This document shows positions 61,860-64,000 of a stretch of DNA of 64,000 nt, one piece after another. The translations under genes and the position numbers were made by a program. Positions within the stretch are counted from its first letter, which is position 1; each line of letters opens with the position of its first letter. Where the stretch lies: NCBI RefSeq assembly GCF_022024055.1, contig NZ_CP091788.1:2790001-2854000 (forward strand), in the 5' to 3' direction. A model generated the notes under the pieces. It searched no databases, had not been told where the DNA came from, and saw only the letters and a list, made by a program, of their open reading frames with translations. Origin of the DNA: Prevotella sp. E2-28. Lineage in GTDB: Bacteria; Bacteroidota; Bacteroidia; Bacteroidales; Bacteroidaceae.

Positions 61860-64000
61860 TTACTTCACGACAACCTTCTCAACGCGTACAGTACCGTCAG
61901 ACATCTGCTTCTTCACGATCTGCAGACCCTTGTAAGCCTTGATCATGCGGCGGCCATTCAGGTCATAAACCTGGAGAGCACGAACCTTAGGAGCAGCTGC
62001 AGTCTCGATGCTGGTCTCCTGATCCTTCTTGTAGTCGTAACCTATTGCAGGACCAACCATCTTAACGGCTGTGATAGCCTCGAAGAATGCCTGAGACTTA
62101 TTACCATAGTAGAAGCCAACAGTCAGCTCACCGTCCAGAACAGTAACTTCTTCGAAGTCGCCACCTGCAGTCAGATATGTAGCGAAATCACTTTCACGAT
62201 CAACGGTTGCACCACTCTCAATAGGAGCATTTTCTGATGTTCTCAGATATGCACATGTAGAGCTTCCATTGTCGGCATCGTCCTCTGGTGTAGACCAAGA
62301 GTTACCATTGTCATTGCACTTAACACTTACAACATAAACACCTGCGGGCAGGTTAGTAACAGTCTGCTCAACAATTGCATAAGGATTGGGGTGCCATCCA
62401 GCGTGGATATCACAATCCTCTGGATAAGGAGTGCTTGCGCTGTGGTTCTGTGCACCATCCCAAGAGCTCCATGCGAAGCAGTTACCCTGTACACTGGTCC
62501 AGCCAGGAACCTCAGTAGAGTTAGCAGGTCCATAGCAGTTCGGGTTCTTGAAGAATACGCTCAGGTCGTAAGAAGGTGTTTCACCAAAGTCACCTAACTC
62601 CTCATCAAACTCAGCCTTAAAGAGTTTTGAGTCGTCACCCTTAGCCAGGTCTTCAAGAATCAGCTTGTTAGCGCGATCAACGATACAATCTGCAATATCG
62701 TCAGCGTCGCCAAGTTCTCCATTTGCCCAAGTAATCAGAGGATCATTGTCAGCAACGCCAAGGCTCTTCAGCAGCTCAACACCACGACGAATACGCTCGT
62801 GCAGGGCAGCATAACCAGTGGTGATATAGCCCCAACCCTTGTCAGAAGCACCTTCTGTGAGCCACTTGCTTGCCATGAGGTTTGCATCAGCCAACTCAGT
62901 ATTAGCAGAAGCCAACACAGCATTGTCCTTCAGGACGTCAAATGAGTAGTTTACCTCCATAATGGGGTTCTCTTCATCACCAAGGTTCTCTTCCTGTCTT
63001 GTACCATGATACTTCTCAGCCATAGCAACCACGTCCTTATAATACTGAGTAGAAACGAACTTAGAATCAGCGAACTTAGCAACCAGGTCAAGAGTCTCCT
63101 TAATAGCTGCATCGTATGTATCGCAAGCAGCCTTGTGATCTTTAGCAGCCTGAGCCTTAGCAGCAAGCTCCTCAGCTTTAGCTGTGTAAACAGAAGGCTT
63201 ATAGTAAGAAGCCTTGTTAGCCTCAACCTCCTTAATCAGGTTATCCAGAGCAGTGAGGTCCTCACCAGCATAACGGTCTTCCTCATCTTCATTAGTAATA
63301 TCCTCGTAAGCAGTCTTTGCTGCATCAAGAGCGTCATTCAGAGCCTTTGTCTCAACAATACCCATCACGTCAGGAATGTACTCTACCTTAATATTACCGA
63401 TAGCACATGCATCACCATAGCCACCAGGCTGACCATCCGTATTCTGTGGGAAGAACTTCAGAACAACATTAGTAGTTTCCTTAATAACGAAATCCATTGA
63501 GAAGTGAGTTGCATCCTTAGAAGTCTTATAATCGGGCTCTACAGCCAAAGTCTTCTCTGCAAAGACTTCATCAGTTAACTCATCGCAAATCTGAATCTTC
63601 AGCTGACGCCCAGTACCATTTGAATCCCAACGGGCAGCATCTGCGCTGAAGGTGTACTTACGTGGAGTAAGAGTGAGTTTTACTTCGTCTGTAGTACCAT
63701 AGTAAACATGACCAGGATTCTCAACCTCGCCAGACACACCGCGTGAGCAAGCATACAGAATAGCTTTTGTGAAGCCATTATCACCACCGCCACCAACAAT
63801 TACGCGGCAACCGCTTCCATAATCACCAGCTTCACGCTCTTCAGCATCACTATTTACAACCCAACCAGCAGGTACGTAGTTGTTCTTGTCATCAGCACCA
63901 AAGTTATCAGAGAACAGGATAGCAGGCTCGTCATCACCATCAGTAGCAACAGGACCGTAGCTATACTTCACAACGATAGGTTCATCAAGAGGATTCTGGT
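61860..64000 (-). CDS. Large secreted modular protein, 5' end beyond window
   Basis: The frame runs open to the window edge (codons QNPLDEPIV precede the GTG at 63971), so at least 713 residues are seen and the N-terminus is missing. A beta-sandwich (AILFSDNFGADDKNNYVPAGW...FFPQNTDGQPGGYGDACAIGNIKVEYI) comes first. Two helical segments with FIVAR-like features follow (LNDALDAAKTAYEDI, DLTALDNLIKEVEANKASY). A second beta-sandwich has jelly-roll features (GWTSVQGNCFAWSSWDGA, VEQTVTNLPAGVYVVSVKCN), probably sugar-binding. The tail (ALQVYDLNGRRMIKAYKGLQ) is type IX-like. No catalytic motif is seen. It stands directly upstream of the xylan operon and may be a surface glycan-binding protein of the same system. 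Confidence 0.75.
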   Translation of the reverse strand, partial: QNPLDEPIVVKYSYGPVATDGDDEPAILFSDNFGADDKNNYVPAGWVVNSDAEEREAGDYGSGCRVIVGGGGDNGFTKAILYACSRGVSGEVENPGHVYYGTTDEVKLTLTPRKYTFSADAARWDSNGTGRQLKIQICDELTDEVFAEKTLAVEPDYKTSKDATHFSMDFVIKETTNVVLKFFPQNTDGQPGGYGDACAIGNIKVEYIPDVMGIVETKALNDALDAAKTAYEDITNEDEEDRYAGEDLTALDNLIKEVEANKASYYKPSVYTAKAEELAAKAQAAKDHKAACDTYDAAIKETLDLVAKFADSKFVSTQYYKDVVAMAEKYHGTRQEENLGDEENPIMEVNYSFDVLKDNAVLASANTELADANLMASKWLTEGASDKGWGYITTGYAALHERIRRGVELLKSLGVADNDPLITWANGELGDADDIADCIVDRANKLILEDLAKGDDSKLFKAEFDEELGDFGETPSYDLSVFFKNPNCYGPANSTEVPGWTSVQGNCFAWSSWDGAQNHSASTPYPEDCDIHAGWHPNPYAIVEQTVTNLPAGVYVVSVKCNDNGNSWSTPEDDADNGSSTCAYLRTSENAPIESGATVDRESDFATYLTAGGDFEEVTVLDGELTVGFYYGNKSQAFFEAITAVKMVGPAIGYDYKKDQETSIETAAAPKVRALQVYDLNGRRMIKAYKGLQIVKKQMSDGTVRVEKVVVK

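Noticed and set aside
63969..63971. GTG at 63971 as a start of the last gene.
   Set aside because: The frame remains open to the window edge and no signal peptide follows the GTG, so the gene is treated as partial.

Overview
The window looks like a chromosomal segment of a gut- or rumen-type Prevotella relative (Bacteroidales, Prevotellaceae). The grounds are: Bacteroidetes-type promoters (TAnnTTTG at -7, TTG about 20 bases further up) before most transcription units; glycan-degradation genes of families typical of the group (GH97, GH43, GH31, GH10, PL11, CE6); short C-terminal tails resembling type IX sorting domains; and DapL-type lysine synthesis. No rRNA, tRNA or CRISPR array was seen. 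Species is not determined.

Layout. 1-2.9 kb: a partial lipid-anchored membrane protein, a NUDIX hydrolase, an AlbA_2 (schlafen-like) protein and a DUF4130 DNA-metabolism protein. 2.9-9.6 kb: an accessory block lying between DUF4130 and its usual partner, a radical SAM protein. The block holds an 11-bp iterated-repeat array, palindromes, an HUH (RAYT/Y1) transposase with a DprA-like tail, two paralogous lipoproteins behind a strongly structured leader or small RNA, an AbiE-type toxin-antitoxin pair and an orphan exported protein. 9.6-24.1 kb: housekeeping genes, namely the radical SAM protein, a PIF1-like helicase, glutamate synthase (gltB-gltD), dapF-dapL-asnB and an aldose-epimerase-like protein. 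24.2-34.6 kb: an S9 peptidase, a rhamnogalacturonan lyase PL11 with a GH2 enzyme, and an ECF sigma factor with a TonB-domain membrane protein. 34.7-40.4 kb: a WG-repeat secreted protein, a Dcu transporter, a cytidylate-kinase-like protein, and frr-rsgA-spoU. 40.5-61.7 kb: one long minus-strand xylan-degradation operon of nine multidomain enzymes (GH43, GH5-GH43, GH97, GH31, GH43-CBM6-esterase, GH10, GH97-GH43-CBM6, CE6, CE6-CE1), with a promoter at its head and a terminator at its tail. 61.9-64 kb: the 3' part of a large secreted protein.

How the genes fit together. The xylan operon supplies a backbone endo-enzyme (GH10), side-chain removers (GH43, GH31, GH97) and deacetylating or deferuloylating esterases (CE6, CE1). 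No SusC/SusD pair or hybrid two-component regulator is visible, so import and control must lie elsewhere. PL11-GH2 addresses rhamnogalacturonan. gltBD, dapF/dapL and asnB form a nitrogen and amino-acid block.

Most notable: (1) two families of short tandem repeats, 9-bp units encoding Ser-Gly-x and 7-bp units encoding a PLTSHLS-like heptad, inserted in frame in at least seven unrelated conserved genes including gltD and rsgA; (2) a leader at 6172-6440 (minus strand) with two mutually exclusive folds, one a terminator; (3) the RAYT-DprA fusion with matching palindromes in its leader and inside its own gene; (4) a CE6 paralogue whose conserved HQGE glutamate is a cysteine.
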